Of a stretch of 64,000 nucleotides of DNA, positions 26,677-34,546 are shown piece after piece. This DNA comes from Herbiconiux oxytropis (lineage in GTDB: Bacteria; Actinomycetota; Actinomycetes; Actinomycetales; Microbacteriaceae). Made by a program: the position numbers and the translations under genes. Location: NCBI RefSeq assembly GCF_024979315.1, contig NZ_JANLCK010000001.1, forward strand, positions 496,001-560,000. The letters are read 5' to 3'. The notes under the pieces are model-generated. The model saw nothing but the letters and a program-made list of their open reading frames with translations, was not told where the DNA came from and did no database searches. How positions within the stretch are numbered: the stretch's first letter is position 1; each line of letters starts with the position of its first letter.

Positions 26677-27633
26677 ATGACCACCGCCCCCGCCAAGCCG
26701 GAAGCGCCGCGTCCGATCAGAGCGAAACAGCGACCAGGCGACGCCATCTTCTCGGCGAGCACGGTGGTGGCGGGTTCGCTCATCCTCGTGGTCCTGGCCG
26801 CCGTCGCCATCTTCCTGGTCGCCCAGAGCATCCCCGCCTTCACCGCGGGCTCCGACGACCTCAAAGGCGGAGCGCCGAACTTCTGGGCCTATGTCGGCCC
26901 GCTCGTCTTCGGAACCGTCTGGGCCGCGTTCCTCGCGCTCCTGATCGCCGTGCCGCTCGCGATCGGCATCGCCCTCTTCATCTCGCACTACGCGCCGCGC
27001 AAGCTCGCGCAGGGTCTCGGCTACATCATCGACCTCCTGGCCGCCGTGCCGAGCGTCGTGTTCGGCCTCTGGGGCATCACGGTCCTCGCACCGTTCGTGC
27101 AGCCGTTCTGGTCGACCCTCGTCGACCTCTTCGGCTGGTTCCCGCTCTTCGCCGGCCCCGTCTCGGGCACCGGCCGCACCATCCTCACCGTGGCCATCGT
27201 GCTCGCCGTCATGATCCTGCCGATCGTCACGGCCCTCTGCCGCGAGATCTTCCTGCAGACCCCGAAGCTCCACGAGGAGGCGGCTCTCGCGCTCGGCGCG
27301 ACCCGCTGGGAGATGATCCGCACCGCGGTGCTGCCGTTCGGCCGCCCCGGCATCGTCTCAGCGTCGATGCTCGGCCTCGGCCGCGCGCTCGGCGAGACGA
27401 TGGCGGTGGCCATGGTGCTCTCGCCCCAGGTGCTCATCTCCTTCGCCCTGCTTCAGTCGACGAACCCCACCACGATCGCCGCGAACATCGCGCTCAACTT
27501 CCCCGAGGCCCACGGCGTCGGGGTCAACGTGCTGATCGCGACCGGCCTGATCCTGTTCGTCATCACGTTCGCCGTGAACTTCATCGCTCGCGCCATCGTC
27601 AACCGCCGCAAGGCCTTCTCGGGAGCCAACTAG
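26677..27633 (+). CDS. pstC: PstC phosphate ABC transporter permease
   Basis: 318 residues, six or seven membrane segments, the first at about 28-50. The cytoplasmic EAA loop is EEAALALGATRWEMI (about 206-220), contacting PstB. It pairs with PstA to form the phosphate channel. It lies 133 bases after pstS, with a hairpin between, and three bases before pstA. Confidence 0.95.
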   Translation: MTTAPAKPEAPRPIRAKQRPGDAIFSASTVVAGSLILVVLAAVAIFLVAQSIPAFTAGSDDLKGGAPNFWAYVGPLVFGTVWAAFLALLIAVPLAIGIALFISHYAPRKLAQGLGYIIDLLAAVPSVVFGLWGITVLAPFVQPFWSTLVDLFGWFPLFAGPVSGTGRTILTVAIVLAVMILPIVTALCREIFLQTPKLHEEAALALGATRWEMIRTAVLPFGRPGIVSASMLGLGRALGETMAVAMVLSPQVLISFALLQSTNPTTIAANIALNFPEAHGVGVNVLIATGLILFVITFAVNFIARAIVNRRKAFSGAN

Positions 27634-27636
27634 ATC

Positions 27637-28737
27637 ATGTCGACGATCACCACTCCCCCGCCGGCCACCAAGGCCCCGATCGCCAACACGCTCACCACGG
27701 GCATCCTGCCGAAGCCCGTGCCGTGGATCCTCCTCGGGGTCTGCTGGCTCATCGTGGGCGCCGTGTTCGGCATCCTCCTCGCCGCCGGTGTGAACGACAG
27801 CTTCAACATCATCGGTGCGATCTTCTTCGGCACCGTGCTGTGGGTCATCGTGAACTACATCGTCTCCCGCTCCTACGAGGGCGCGCGGCCCGCGATGAAC
27901 CGCTTCGTCACCTCGCTCGTCTCGCTCGCGTTCCTCGTGGCCCTGCTGCCGCTGATCTCGCTGCTGTTCACCACCATCTCCAACGGCATCCCGCGCTTCG
28001 ACCTGAGCTTCTTCTCCGGATCGATGCGGAACGTCGTGGGCGAGGGCGGCGGCGCCCTGCACGCGATCGTGGGAACGCTCGAGATCACGGGTATGGCCAC
28101 GCTCATCTCGGTGCCCGTCGGCCTCCTGACCGCCATCTACCTCGTGGAGTACGGCCGCGGCCACCTGGCCCGCGGCATCACGTTCCTCGTCGACGTGATG
28201 ACCGGCATCCCCTCGATCGTGGCGGGCCTGTTCGCCTTCGCGTTCTTCGCGCTCATCCTCAACCAGCCCGGCATCCGCTTCGGCTTCGGTGGCGCGGTTG
28301 CGCTCTCGGTGCTCATGATCCCGGTGGTCGTGCGCTCGAGCGAGGAGATGCTGAAGCTCGTGCCGAACGAGCTCCGTGAGGCCTCCTACGCGCTCGGTGT
28401 GCCGAAGTGGCTCACGATCGTCAAGGTCGTGCTCCCCACCTCGATCGCCGGCATCACGACCGGTGTCATGCTCGCCATCTCCCGCGTCATCGGCGAGACG
28501 GCCCCCCTGCTGATCATCGCGGGCTTCACGCAGAGCATGAACTACAACCTCTTCAACGAGCGCATGATGACACTGCCAGTGTTCGTCTACACGCAGTACG
28601 CCAACCAGGGCATCCCGGCCGAGGCGTACATCGACCGGGCCTGGGCCGGTGCGCTCACCCTCGTCGTGATCGTGATGCTGCTGAACCTCATCGCCCGCAT
28701 CGTCGCCAAAGTCTTCTCCCCCAAACTCGGCCGCTGA
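27637..28737 (+). CDS. pstA: PstA phosphate ABC transporter permease
   Basis: 366 residues, longer than many PstA proteins because of an N-terminal extension with two extra hydrophobic segments (about 30-50 and 60-78) before the usual six. The EAA loop is LREASYALGVPKWLTI (about 246-261). It forms the transmembrane channel with PstC and lies between pstC and pstB in the operon. Confidence 0.94.
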   Translation: MSTITTPPPATKAPIANTLTTGILPKPVPWILLGVCWLIVGAVFGILLAAGVNDSFNIIGAIFFGTVLWVIVNYIVSRSYEGARPAMNRFVTSLVSLAFLVALLPLISLLFTTISNGIPRFDLSFFSGSMRNVVGEGGGALHAIVGTLEITGMATLISVPVGLLTAIYLVEYGRGHLARGITFLVDVMTGIPSIVAGLFAFAFFALILNQPGIRFGFGGAVALSVLMIPVVVRSSEEMLKLVPNELREASYALGVPKWLTIVKVVLPTSIAGITTGVMLAISRVIGETAPLLIIAGFTQSMNYNLFNERMMTLPVFVYTQYANQGIPAEAYIDRAWAGALTLVVIVMLLNLIARIVAKVFSPKLGR

Positions 28738-28764
28738 CGCGGAACTGAACCCGAAGGAACCCTC

Positions 28765-29544
28765 GTGTCAAAGAGCATCGAAGTCAACGACCTCAACGTC
28801 TACTACAGCAGCTTCCTCGCCGTCGAAGGCGTCTCGCTGCGGATCGAACCGCGCACCGTCACGGCCTTCATCGGCCCGTCGGGCTGCGGCAAGTCGACCT
28901 TCCTCCGCACCCTCAACCGCATGCACGAGGTCATCCCGGGCGCCCGCGTCGAGGGCGAGGTGCTGATCGACGGCAACAACCTCTACGGTCAGGGCGTCGA
29001 CCCCGTGCTCGTGCGCCGCCAGGTGGGCATGGTGTTCCAGCGCCCCAACCCGTTCCCCACGATGTCGATCGGCGAGAACGTGCTGGCGGGCGTCAAGCTC
29101 AACAACAAGCGCATCTCCAAGTCGGATGCCGACGACCTGATCGAGAAGTCGCTGCGCGGCGCGAACCTCTGGAACGAGGTCAAGGACCGCCTGAACCTCC
29201 CGGGCTCCGGTCTCTCGGGCGGGCAGCAGCAGCGACTGTGCATCGCGCGGGCGATCGCAGTCTCGCCCGACGTGATCCTCATGGACGAGCCCTGCTCCGC
29301 GCTCGACCCGATCTCGACCCTCGCGATCGAGGACCTCATCGAGGAGCTGAAGTCGGAGTACACGGTCGTGATCGTGACCCACAACATGCAGCAGGCCTCG
29401 CGTGTCTCGGACCGCACCGCGTTCTTCAACATCGCGGGCACGGGCAAGCCCGGCAAGCTCATCGAGTACGACGACACCACCACGATCTTCTCGAACCCGT
29501 CGGTGCAGGACACCGAGGACTACGTCAGCGGCCGCTTCGGTTGA
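28765..29544 (+). CDS. pstB: PstB phosphate ABC transporter ATPase
   Basis: 259 residues. It has Walker [10 protein letters not shown] (about 34-42), the PstB-type Q-loop VFQRPNPFP, signature LSGGQQQRL and Walker [14 protein letters not shown]. It powers phosphate import through PstCA. GTG start with GAAGGAA upstream. It ends the pst operon, followed by a very strong hairpin. Confidence 0.97.
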   Translation: MSKSIEVNDLNVYYSSFLAVEGVSLRIEPRTVTAFIGPSGCGKSTFLRTLNRMHEVIPGARVEGEVLIDGNNLYGQGVDPVLVRRQVGMVFQRPNPFPTMSIGENVLAGVKLNNKRISKSDADDLIEKSLRGANLWNEVKDRLNLPGSGLSGGQQQRLCIARAIAVSPDVILMDEPCSALDPISTLAIEDLIEELKSEYTVVIVTHNMQQASRVSDRTAFFNIAGTGKPGKLIEYDDTTTIFSNPSVQDTEDYVSGRFG

Positions 29545-29560
29545 TCCGCGGCCCCGCTCG

Positions 29561-29612
29561 CACAGCACAGAACCCCCTGCACCTTCTCGGGTGCAGGGGG
29601 TTCTGTGCTGTG
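29561..29612. terminator. Strong bidirectional terminator after pstB
   Basis: A perfect 23-base stem has arms at 29561-29583 and 29590-29612, with the six-base loop TTCTCG. The core is AACCCCCTGCACC pairing with GGTGCAGGGGGTT. It lies between the convergent pstB and rskA genes and can stop transcription from both sides. Confidence 0.9.
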
Positions 29613-29625
29613 CGCTGCAGGTGGA

Positions 29626-30468
29626 TCAGGCCGACTCGACCACGATGACGGGGTCGGTGGTGGGGGTCTCGGATCCGCCGGCCGGTTCGACGGTCACACC
29701 CACGGTCGCACCGGCGGCCATCGTGCCCTCGAGCACGTGCCAAGCGGTGCCGGCACCGCTTGCGGTGAAGGTGCCTGCGGGGACGGCGCCCTCTGAGTCG
29801 ATGTACCAGGCCTCGTAGACCTTGTCGTCGGGCAGCGGCTCGAGCCCGTCGGTGACCACGGCCGAACGGCCGAGCTCCTCCGACCAGACGAGCGTGGCGG
29901 TCGTTCCGCCGTCGAGCTCGACGGTGGTTCGCTGGGAGTCAGAGGCCGCCGTGATCTCGGCGAGTTCCGTGGCTGAGGCGTCGATCACCACGGGCGCATC
30001 GGGCGACAGCGCCCCGCCCACGAATCCGCCACCGATGAACAGTGCGGCCGCGGCAGCCACTCCGGCCACGAGGCCGATCGGACCGCTGAACCAGCGGCGT
30101 GATGCCTTGAGCTCGGCAGGTGTCGAGGATGCGGCAAGGGGGAGGGCCTCTGCGGACTGCGCCACCTGGGGCTGCGGATCAACCGGCGCGGACTCGGCAG
30201 GGCGCGACTCGGAACGCGTCGGCATCTCCTGCGGTGTCGAGGCGATCTTCGCCATCAGGTCGATCTTGAGCCGCTCCGACGGCGCGACAGGATCGGCCGA
30301 GAGGGCAAGCAGGAGCGCGGTCTCGCGCAGCTCGTCGGCCTCGGCCTGCAGGTTCTCGCTGCGACCGGCAGCCCGCTCGAAGGCCTCCCGCTCGCCGGTG
30401 TCGACCGCGTCGAGGGCGTAAGCGCCAGTGAGTTCGCGTGGGTCGTTGTCGTCTCGTCGATCGCTCAT
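29626..30468 (-). CDS. rskA: RskA-type anti-sigma factor
   Basis: 280 residues. The N-terminal cytoplasmic anti-sigma domain (about 10-75; LTGAYALDAVDTGEREAFE) binds SigK. A linker leads to one membrane segment (about 129-153) and an extracytoplasmic domain (about 155-280) with the family pattern VYEAWYIDSEG. Regulated proteolysis of such proteins frees the sigma factor. Its ATG overlaps the sigK stop (ATGA). The frame is open further upstream, but that is antisense-like sequence within sigK. Confidence 0.9.
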   Translation of the reverse strand: MSDRRDDNDPRELTGAYALDAVDTGEREAFERAAGRSENLQAEADELRETALLLALSADPVAPSERLKIDLMAKIASTPQEMPTRSESRPAESAPVDPQPQVAQSAEALPLAASSTPAELKASRRWFSGPIGLVAGVAAAAALFIGGGFVGGALSPDAPVVIDASATELAEITAASDSQRTTVELDGGTTATLVWSEELGRSAVVTDGLEPLPDDKVYEAWYIDSEGAVPAGTFTASGAGTAWHVLEGTMAAGATVGVTVEPAGGSETPTTDPVIVVESA

Positions 30469-31061
30469 GATGCCACCCCCATCTCGTCTCTCAGTCTGAT
30501 CATTCCATCGCGCAATCGCGTCTTCACTGTGCCGACCGGTATCCCCAGCAGGCCCGCGACTTCGGTGTGGCTGTAGCCGCCGTAGTAGGCGAGTGAGATC
30601 GCCTGGCGTTGGAGCTCGGTGAGCTGGGCCATGGCCCGTTTCACCCGTTCGTGCTCGATCCGGATCTCGACGGATTCGCTCACGTGGTCGAAGGCGGGCT
30701 CGATGTCGCGGAGCCCGATCCGCTCGTCGCGATCGTGTCCGGACTGCGAGGAGCGCACTCGGTCGACGGCGCGGCGGTGGGTCATCGTCAGGATCCACGA
30801 CATCGCACTGCCGCGGGCCGACTCGAACTTCGTGGCGGTGCGCCAGATCTCGAGGAAGATCTCCTGCGTGACCTCTTCTGACTGCGCGTGGTCGACGAGC
30901 ACGCGCTTCACGAGGCCCAGAACCCTGGGCGCGGTGCGGTCGTAGAGCTCGGAGAACGACGCTTGGTCACCCGTCGCAACGGCGTGCAGCAGTTCCTCGA
31001 GCGGCGTCTCGGGTTCTGGCACGTCAATCGGTCCTCGGTCGGCGGTCACGAGCTCCAGCAT
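30465..31061 (-). CDS. sigK: SigK-like ECF sigma factor
   Basis: 198 residues. Region 2 (about 35-105) includes the conserved TQEIFLEIWRTA and the -10-recognising helix around SWILTMTHRRAVDRVR. Region 4 (about 135-190) has the helix-turn-helix GYSHTEVAGLLGIPVGTVKTRL. It is held inactive by RskA, encoded just downstream. In mycobacteria SigK controls secreted antigens and its own gene; targets here are unknown. A SigK-like promoter lies upstream at 31115-31142. Confidence 0.9.
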   Translation of the reverse strand: MLELVTADRGPIDVPEPETPLEELLHAVATGDQASFSELYDRTAPRVLGLVKRVLVDHAQSEEVTQEIFLEIWRTATKFESARGSAMSWILTMTHRRAVDRVRSSQSGHDRDERIGLRDIEPAFDHVSESVEIRIEHERVKRAMAQLTELQRQAISLAYYGGYSHTEVAGLLGIPVGTVKTRLRDGMIRLRDEMGVAS

Positions 31062-31114
31062 GACAGGACTCGCTCTCTCTGGGTGATCCGACGACGCTCG
31101 ATGCGCACATCTGA

Positions 31115-31142
31115 TGTTCGGAGAGCCCGACGGAACGGATTG
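31115..31142 (-). promoter_or_regulatory. Candidate autoregulatory SigK promoter
   Basis: On the minus strand, CAATCC (31142-31137) and CGAACA (31120-31115) are separated by 16 bases. They resemble the mycobacterial SigK pattern CCATCC / CGAATA (about 17-base spacing), with one mismatch in each element. The predicted start lies about 45 bases before sigK, which would allow autoregulation. Confidence 0.4.
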
Positions 31143-31174
31143 GCCCAGCTCGAGGATTCTCGAGAGGAGAGAGA

Positions 31175-31251
31175 CCGGGCCGCAGAAACGCCTCTCGGCG
31201 GAAGGCCGCTCGAAGCGGCGAATTTTGGAGCCCGGGGTTACTGCGGCCCGG
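31175..31251. other. Branched inverted-repeat element upstream of sigK
   Basis: An 11-base perfect outer pair (CCGGGCCGCAG at 31175-31185, CTGCGGCCCGG at 31241-31251) encloses two small hairpins: CGCC-TCTC-GGCG at 31189-31200 and GCCGCT-CGA-AGCGGC at 31205-31219. It lies in the gap between sigK and the gene before it on the same strand, so it may terminate that gene. The branched shape could also be a small structured RNA. It has no tRNA T-loop motif. Confidence 0.5.
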
Positions 31252-31269
31252 CGGTTTCAATTGTACCGA

Positions 31270-31908
31270 TCAGTCGAGGGTGTCGTGCCGCCAGAGCGTC
31301 GCCGACTGCGTGAGATCGGCTCCGATGCTCTCGAAACGGAGGGCTCGGGTGGTCAGTGTCGAGGCGGTTTCAGGGGCTCCGATCTCCGCCTCGTCGGCGA
31401 TCGCGGCGCATCCCTGCGCCATGATCCGGCAGAAGGCGGCGGCACGATCGAGGGCCACCGCAAAATCCCCTGTGAACAGTCCGCGCAGGATGCGATCGGC
31501 CAGATCGGTGATCTCCTTCGGGCCGGTCGGCGACTCCGCGCCGGCCACCACGGGGTCGATTCCACGGAGCACGGTGCTGCCGCGCTCGTAGAAGTAGCTC
31601 GTCTGCTCGGGGTCCTGACGGATGAGCACCCGGAGGAGGTAGATGCGCCAGAGGCTCCCCGGCAGGCTGTGGGCGCTCGCGCGCGACCACAACTCGGCCA
31701 CGGTGTCGATGCCGTGGTCGTCGGTGAAGGCGAGCAGCCTCTCGACGATCTCGGGCTGCGGGTCGTCGCGCACGCGGCTGAGCAGGGCGCCCGCGGTCTC
31801 GTGCGCCACCCGGTTGATCTGGGCGGGGTCTTCGCCGCCCTTGAACGCGTCGAGCGCGCCGCTGTCGAACAGCGCGGGCTTGTGGAAGTCGTCGGCCATG
31901 GCGTCCAT
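31270..31908 (-). CDS. Conserved actinobacterial protein of unknown function
   Basis: 212 residues, soluble, mainly helical, no signal peptide or membrane segment. Distinct stretches are HETAGALLSRVRDDP (about 36-50), SLPGSLWRIYLLRVLIRQDP (about 81-100) and GPKEITDLADRILRGLF. I recall similar proteins across Microbacteriaceae, sometimes misnamed as an RNA polymerase subunit, which this sequence does not support. Met4 (MADDFHKP) is an alternative start. It lies upstream of sigK on the same strand, separated by the branched inverted repeat. Confidence 0.7.
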   Translation of the reverse strand: MDAMADDFHKPALFDSGALDAFKGGEDPAQINRVAHETAGALLSRVRDDPQPEIVERLLAFTDDHGIDTVAELWSRASAHSLPGSLWRIYLLRVLIRQDPEQTSYFYERGSTVLRGIDPVVAGAESPTGPKEITDLADRILRGLFTGDFAVALDRAAAFCRIMAQGCAAIADEAEIGAPETASTLTTRALRFESIGADLTQSATLWRHDTLD

Positions 31909-31963
31909 CCTGCCCCTTTCCGCCGGACGCCGGACCCAGCATCAGGCGCTAGGCTGGAAACGA

Positions 31964-32036
31964 GGGCCTGTAGCTCAGTTGGCAGAGCATCGGACTTTTA
32001 ATCCGCGGGTCGAGGGTTCGAGCCCCTCCGGGCCCA
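31964..32036 (+). tRNA. tRNA-Lys (anticodon TTT)
   Basis: 73 bases. The acceptor stem pairs GGGCCTG (31964-31970) with CGGGCCC (32029-32035), discriminator A32036. The D arm contains TAGCTCAGTTGG, the anticodon loop is CTTTTAA (31995-32001) with anticodon TTT at 31997-31999, and the T arm has GAGGG-TTCGAGC-CCCTC. The CCA tail is not encoded (CC then T). A small hairpin, CGGCAG-CTG-CTGCCG at 32045-32059, follows and may end the transcript. Confidence 0.97.
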
Positions 32037-32119
32037 CCTGGCTCCGGCAGCTGCTGCCGCGGGCGTCTTCTGCGTCGAGCACCACTTGGCGCAGGAGCAT
32101 CCCGCCGGTGGGTGCGAAT

Positions 32120-33091
32120 CTAGTCGCCTCCACCGCCGTCGGCATCGGCTTCTTCGAGCTGCGGGGTGGGGGTGCCCCAGCGGTTCCAGGCGAGCACATA
32201 GACCACGAGGCCCGTGATGAGGCCCACGACGACCCAGAGCACGATGAGGTAGTCGATCCAGGAGCCGATCGGCGGCGACCCCGGGAGGAAGGTGCGAAGC
32301 GGCACCGTGGCGAAGAGCATCGCCCCCATCCAGCTCGTGAGCGTGGCCTCGACCTTCCGCCGGCCGGTGAAGGCCCGGATCGCGACGAACAGCACGAGCG
32401 CCGGCATCACGACGAGGAGGCCGAGCAGCACGACGCCGAAGGCGATGGTGCTGAGCGAGCGGTTGGCCTGGATGGAGATCGAGGGCACGGGGTCGTCGCG
32501 ACCGTCGGCGGTGTCGACCGTCCCGACCGGGTTGTCGTAGTCCTCGGCGACGGTGAAGTCCCAGCCCGTGAGGAAGCCCTCCCATTTCACCTCGGTGGGG
32601 ATGACCTGCTTCTCGCCGTTCTCGTCGGTGATGTAGGCGAGGACGCCTACCGCCGCGGTGTAGCGGTCGAGCGGCCAGTTCTCGATGGCCCCGCTCGACG
32701 CGACGATCGTGAGCGACTTCGTGAGCTCGAGCAGGGAGCCCTCCTCCACCACGAACGACTGCTCGCCGTCGACGGGCGTGATGATGAAGCCGATCTCCCG
32801 CGTGATGCCGACGCCGTCCGCGTCTCGGAACTCGGCCGCCGGCGAGATGCGCGCATCCACCTCGATGCGCTGGGTCAGCCCGATCACCGCCATCGGCGAG
32901 AAGGTGATCGTGGTCACCTCGGGGTCGGGGACGCCGAGGAACCGGCTCTGCACATCCGACCCGCGCCCGCCCGCCGCGTAGAGCAGCACGACGGCCACGT
33001 ACGCGAGCACGGCGAAGACGACCATCCCGGCGACGACACCGCGCCGCAGGTTCCGCCGCCCGGTGCTCACCCGCTCCCCCGTCGTTCCCAC
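32120..33091 (-). CDS. DUF4436-type membrane protein
   Basis: 323 residues from GTG. One N-terminal membrane segment (about 20-42) is followed by a large outside domain (about 50-205, with NWPLDRYTA in the middle). Three more segments follow (about 215-242, 250-270 and 280-303). The C-terminal tail is acidic. This matches DUF4436 proteins in layout; the function is unknown. GTG at 33070 is a second possible start (VSTGRRNLRRG). No co-directional neighbour overlaps it. Confidence 0.75.
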   Translation of the reverse strand: MGTTGERVSTGRRNLRRGVVAGMVVFAVLAYVAVVLLYAAGGRGSDVQSRFLGVPDPEVTTITFSPMAVIGLTQRIEVDARISPAAEFRDADGVGITREIGFIITPVDGEQSFVVEEGSLLELTKSLTIVASSGAIENWPLDRYTAAVGVLAYITDENGEKQVIPTEVKWEGFLTGWDFTVAEDYDNPVGTVDTADGRDDPVPSISIQANRSLSTIAFGVVLLGLLVVMPALVLFVAIRAFTGRRKVEATLTSWMGAMLFATVPLRTFLPGSPPIGSWIDYLIVLWVVVGLITGLVVYVLAWNRWGTPTPQLEEADADGGGGD

Positions 33092-33123
33092 GAGTCGAGC
33101 ATAGCCAGCAGGCGGGGGGCCGA

Positions 33124-33435
33124 TCAGCCCTCGGGCTCCCCGGGGGGCTCAGGCATGATCCGCAGGTCGCCACGGTGAGCCGCCGTCATCATCTGATCGA
33201 TCCAGGCCCGGTTGATCGCGGGCGGCCGGCTCCCGTAGAAACGGAACCGCAGCGGGATCGACGGGTGCACCCAGAGGGTCTCACGCCCGCTGCCCTGATT
33301 GGCGTCGACGATCCAGGAGAGGGAGAACGACTCGTGATTGCGCATCTTCGTCACGATCACGATCCGCAGGTGCGCGAGCAGGCGATCGTCCATCTCGATC
33401 TCGGACCCGCTCGGTCCGTAGATCAATAAGCCCAA
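33124..33435 (-). CDS. DUF7882-type small protein of Microbacteriaceae
   Basis: 103 residues. It starts LLIYGPSGSEIEMDDRLLAHLR, continues to a conserved ETLWVHPSIPLRFRFYG and ends AWIDQMMTAA. Proteins of this pattern are common in Microbacteriaceae and have been called DNA ligase-like by automatic annotation, but no ligase motif is present. The start is TTG, with GGGAGCG about seven bases upstream. Several paralogues usually occur per genome. Function is unknown. Confidence 0.75.
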   Translation of the reverse strand: MGLLIYGPSGSEIEMDDRLLAHLRIVIVTKMRNHESFSLSWIVDANQGSGRETLWVHPSIPLRFRFYGSRPPAINRAWIDQMMTAAHRGDLRIMPEPPGEPEG

Positions 33436-33474
33436 CCGACGCTCCCTGACAGTCCTCCAGAGCCGTATGAACTC

Positions 33475-34449
33475 TCAGGATCCGAGCTTAATCGAGGGCA
33501 AATGCGCGCCAAAATCTGAAGATGGGGCTTGACAACGGCGAATCCCCCACCGGAGGGTCCAGGTCTCATCCGGCTGGAGCCAGCGTATGCCTTCACCGGA
33601 ATTCAGCGCGTCCGCGGGCGCGGTCATGGGCTCGAGAGCCACCGCGAGCCGAGGCCCGTCGACAGACGCGAATGCGGGCGGCGTGAACACCTGGAGGTAG
33701 CGGAAGTTCTCGTCGGCCCAGAGTTCCACCCGCCTCCCGTCGGGTGCGTCGAGGGTCTGCCTGCTGCGGCCGTCGGTGACCCGCACCCCGCCGAAGCCGT
33801 GATCGATCGCGATGTCGCCCAGCCGTCGCCCCTGGGTGAGGTCGAAGTCGGTCCCGGCGACCTTCTCCTCCGACACGGGGATCTGCCGCTCGTCGGTGAG
33901 GAACCGGGTCTCCACGTCGACCGTGAGCACGAGGTCGGCGGTCGGCACGTCCCCGATCCGCAGATACGGATGCGCGCCCACGGCCACGGGGGCCGAGCGC
34001 GCCGAGTCGTTCCGCACGGTGTGCGTGACCTGCAGGCCGTCCGGCACGAGCTCGTGCTGCACGGTGGTCTCGAGCAGGAACGGGTAGCCGTGCTGCGGGA
34101 ACACCGTGGCCGCCTGGAGCACCCGGTGCGCCTCGTGCTCGAGCAGACGGTAACCCGTGTTCCGCAGCAGGCCGTGGGTCGCGTTGCCCTTGGCCGGCTC
34201 GGTGAGGTCGAGCTGCTGAGGCTCGCCGTCGAGCATCCATCGCCCGTCGGCCACCCGGTTGGGCCAGGGCACGAGCACGATGCCCGCGGCCCCCGGGGGC
34301 GACGAGGTCTCGGCGAAGGTCTCGACGAGTGCGGCGCCGTCGACCTCGAGGGCCCGGATGCCGGCCGCCACCTCGGTGATGACGGCGGTCACGACGGAGC
34401 CCTCCGACTCGAGCCGGAGCGGATACTGATGGCCGGTGGGCGCTCGCAT
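33475..34449 (-). CDS. Aldose 1-epimerase (galactose mutarotase-like)
   Basis: 324 residues from the ATG at 34449. It interconverts alpha and beta anomers of aldoses. The family pattern LVPWPNRVADGRW (about 57-69), THGLLRN with an active-site His (about 88), VGAHPYLRIG with a second His, and a C-terminal VALEPMTAPADALNSGEG with the catalytic Glu are present. It has no sugar-pathway neighbours. It diverges from the ABC exporter genes. The frame stays open upstream, but 34449 gives a normal N-terminus. Confidence 0.9.
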   Translation of the reverse strand: MRAPTGHQYPLRLESEGSVVTAVITEVAAGIRALEVDGAALVETFAETSSPPGAAGIVLVPWPNRVADGRWMLDGEPQQLDLTEPAKGNATHGLLRNTGYRLLEHEAHRVLQAATVFPQHGYPFLLETTVQHELVPDGLQVTHTVRNDSARSAPVAVGAHPYLRIGDVPTADLVLTVDVETRFLTDERQIPVSEEKVAGTDFDLTQGRRLGDIAIDHGFGGVRVTDGRSRQTLDAPDGRRVELWADENFRYLQVFTPPAFASVDGPRLAVALEPMTAPADALNSGEGIRWLQPDETWTLRWGIRRCQAPSSDFGAHLPSIKLGS

Positions 34450-34546
34450 GCCGCCCAGCCTAGCGACGGCGGTCGCAGGGCTCTCCCGGATGTCATCCGT
34501 CGCGCTTAGACTGCACTCCTCGACTCGCAGAAAGCAGCACGGCCGC

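Noticed and set aside
31175-31251. The branched element as a degenerate tRNA
   Set aside because: No T-loop GTTCGA string, no D-arm consensus and an over-long acceptor helix of 11 pairs.
31975-32199. Minus-strand small gene over tRNA-Lys (ending in GSNPRPAD-like peptide)
   Set aside because: This is the well-known false reading of the tRNA antisense strand; the cloverleaf is clear.
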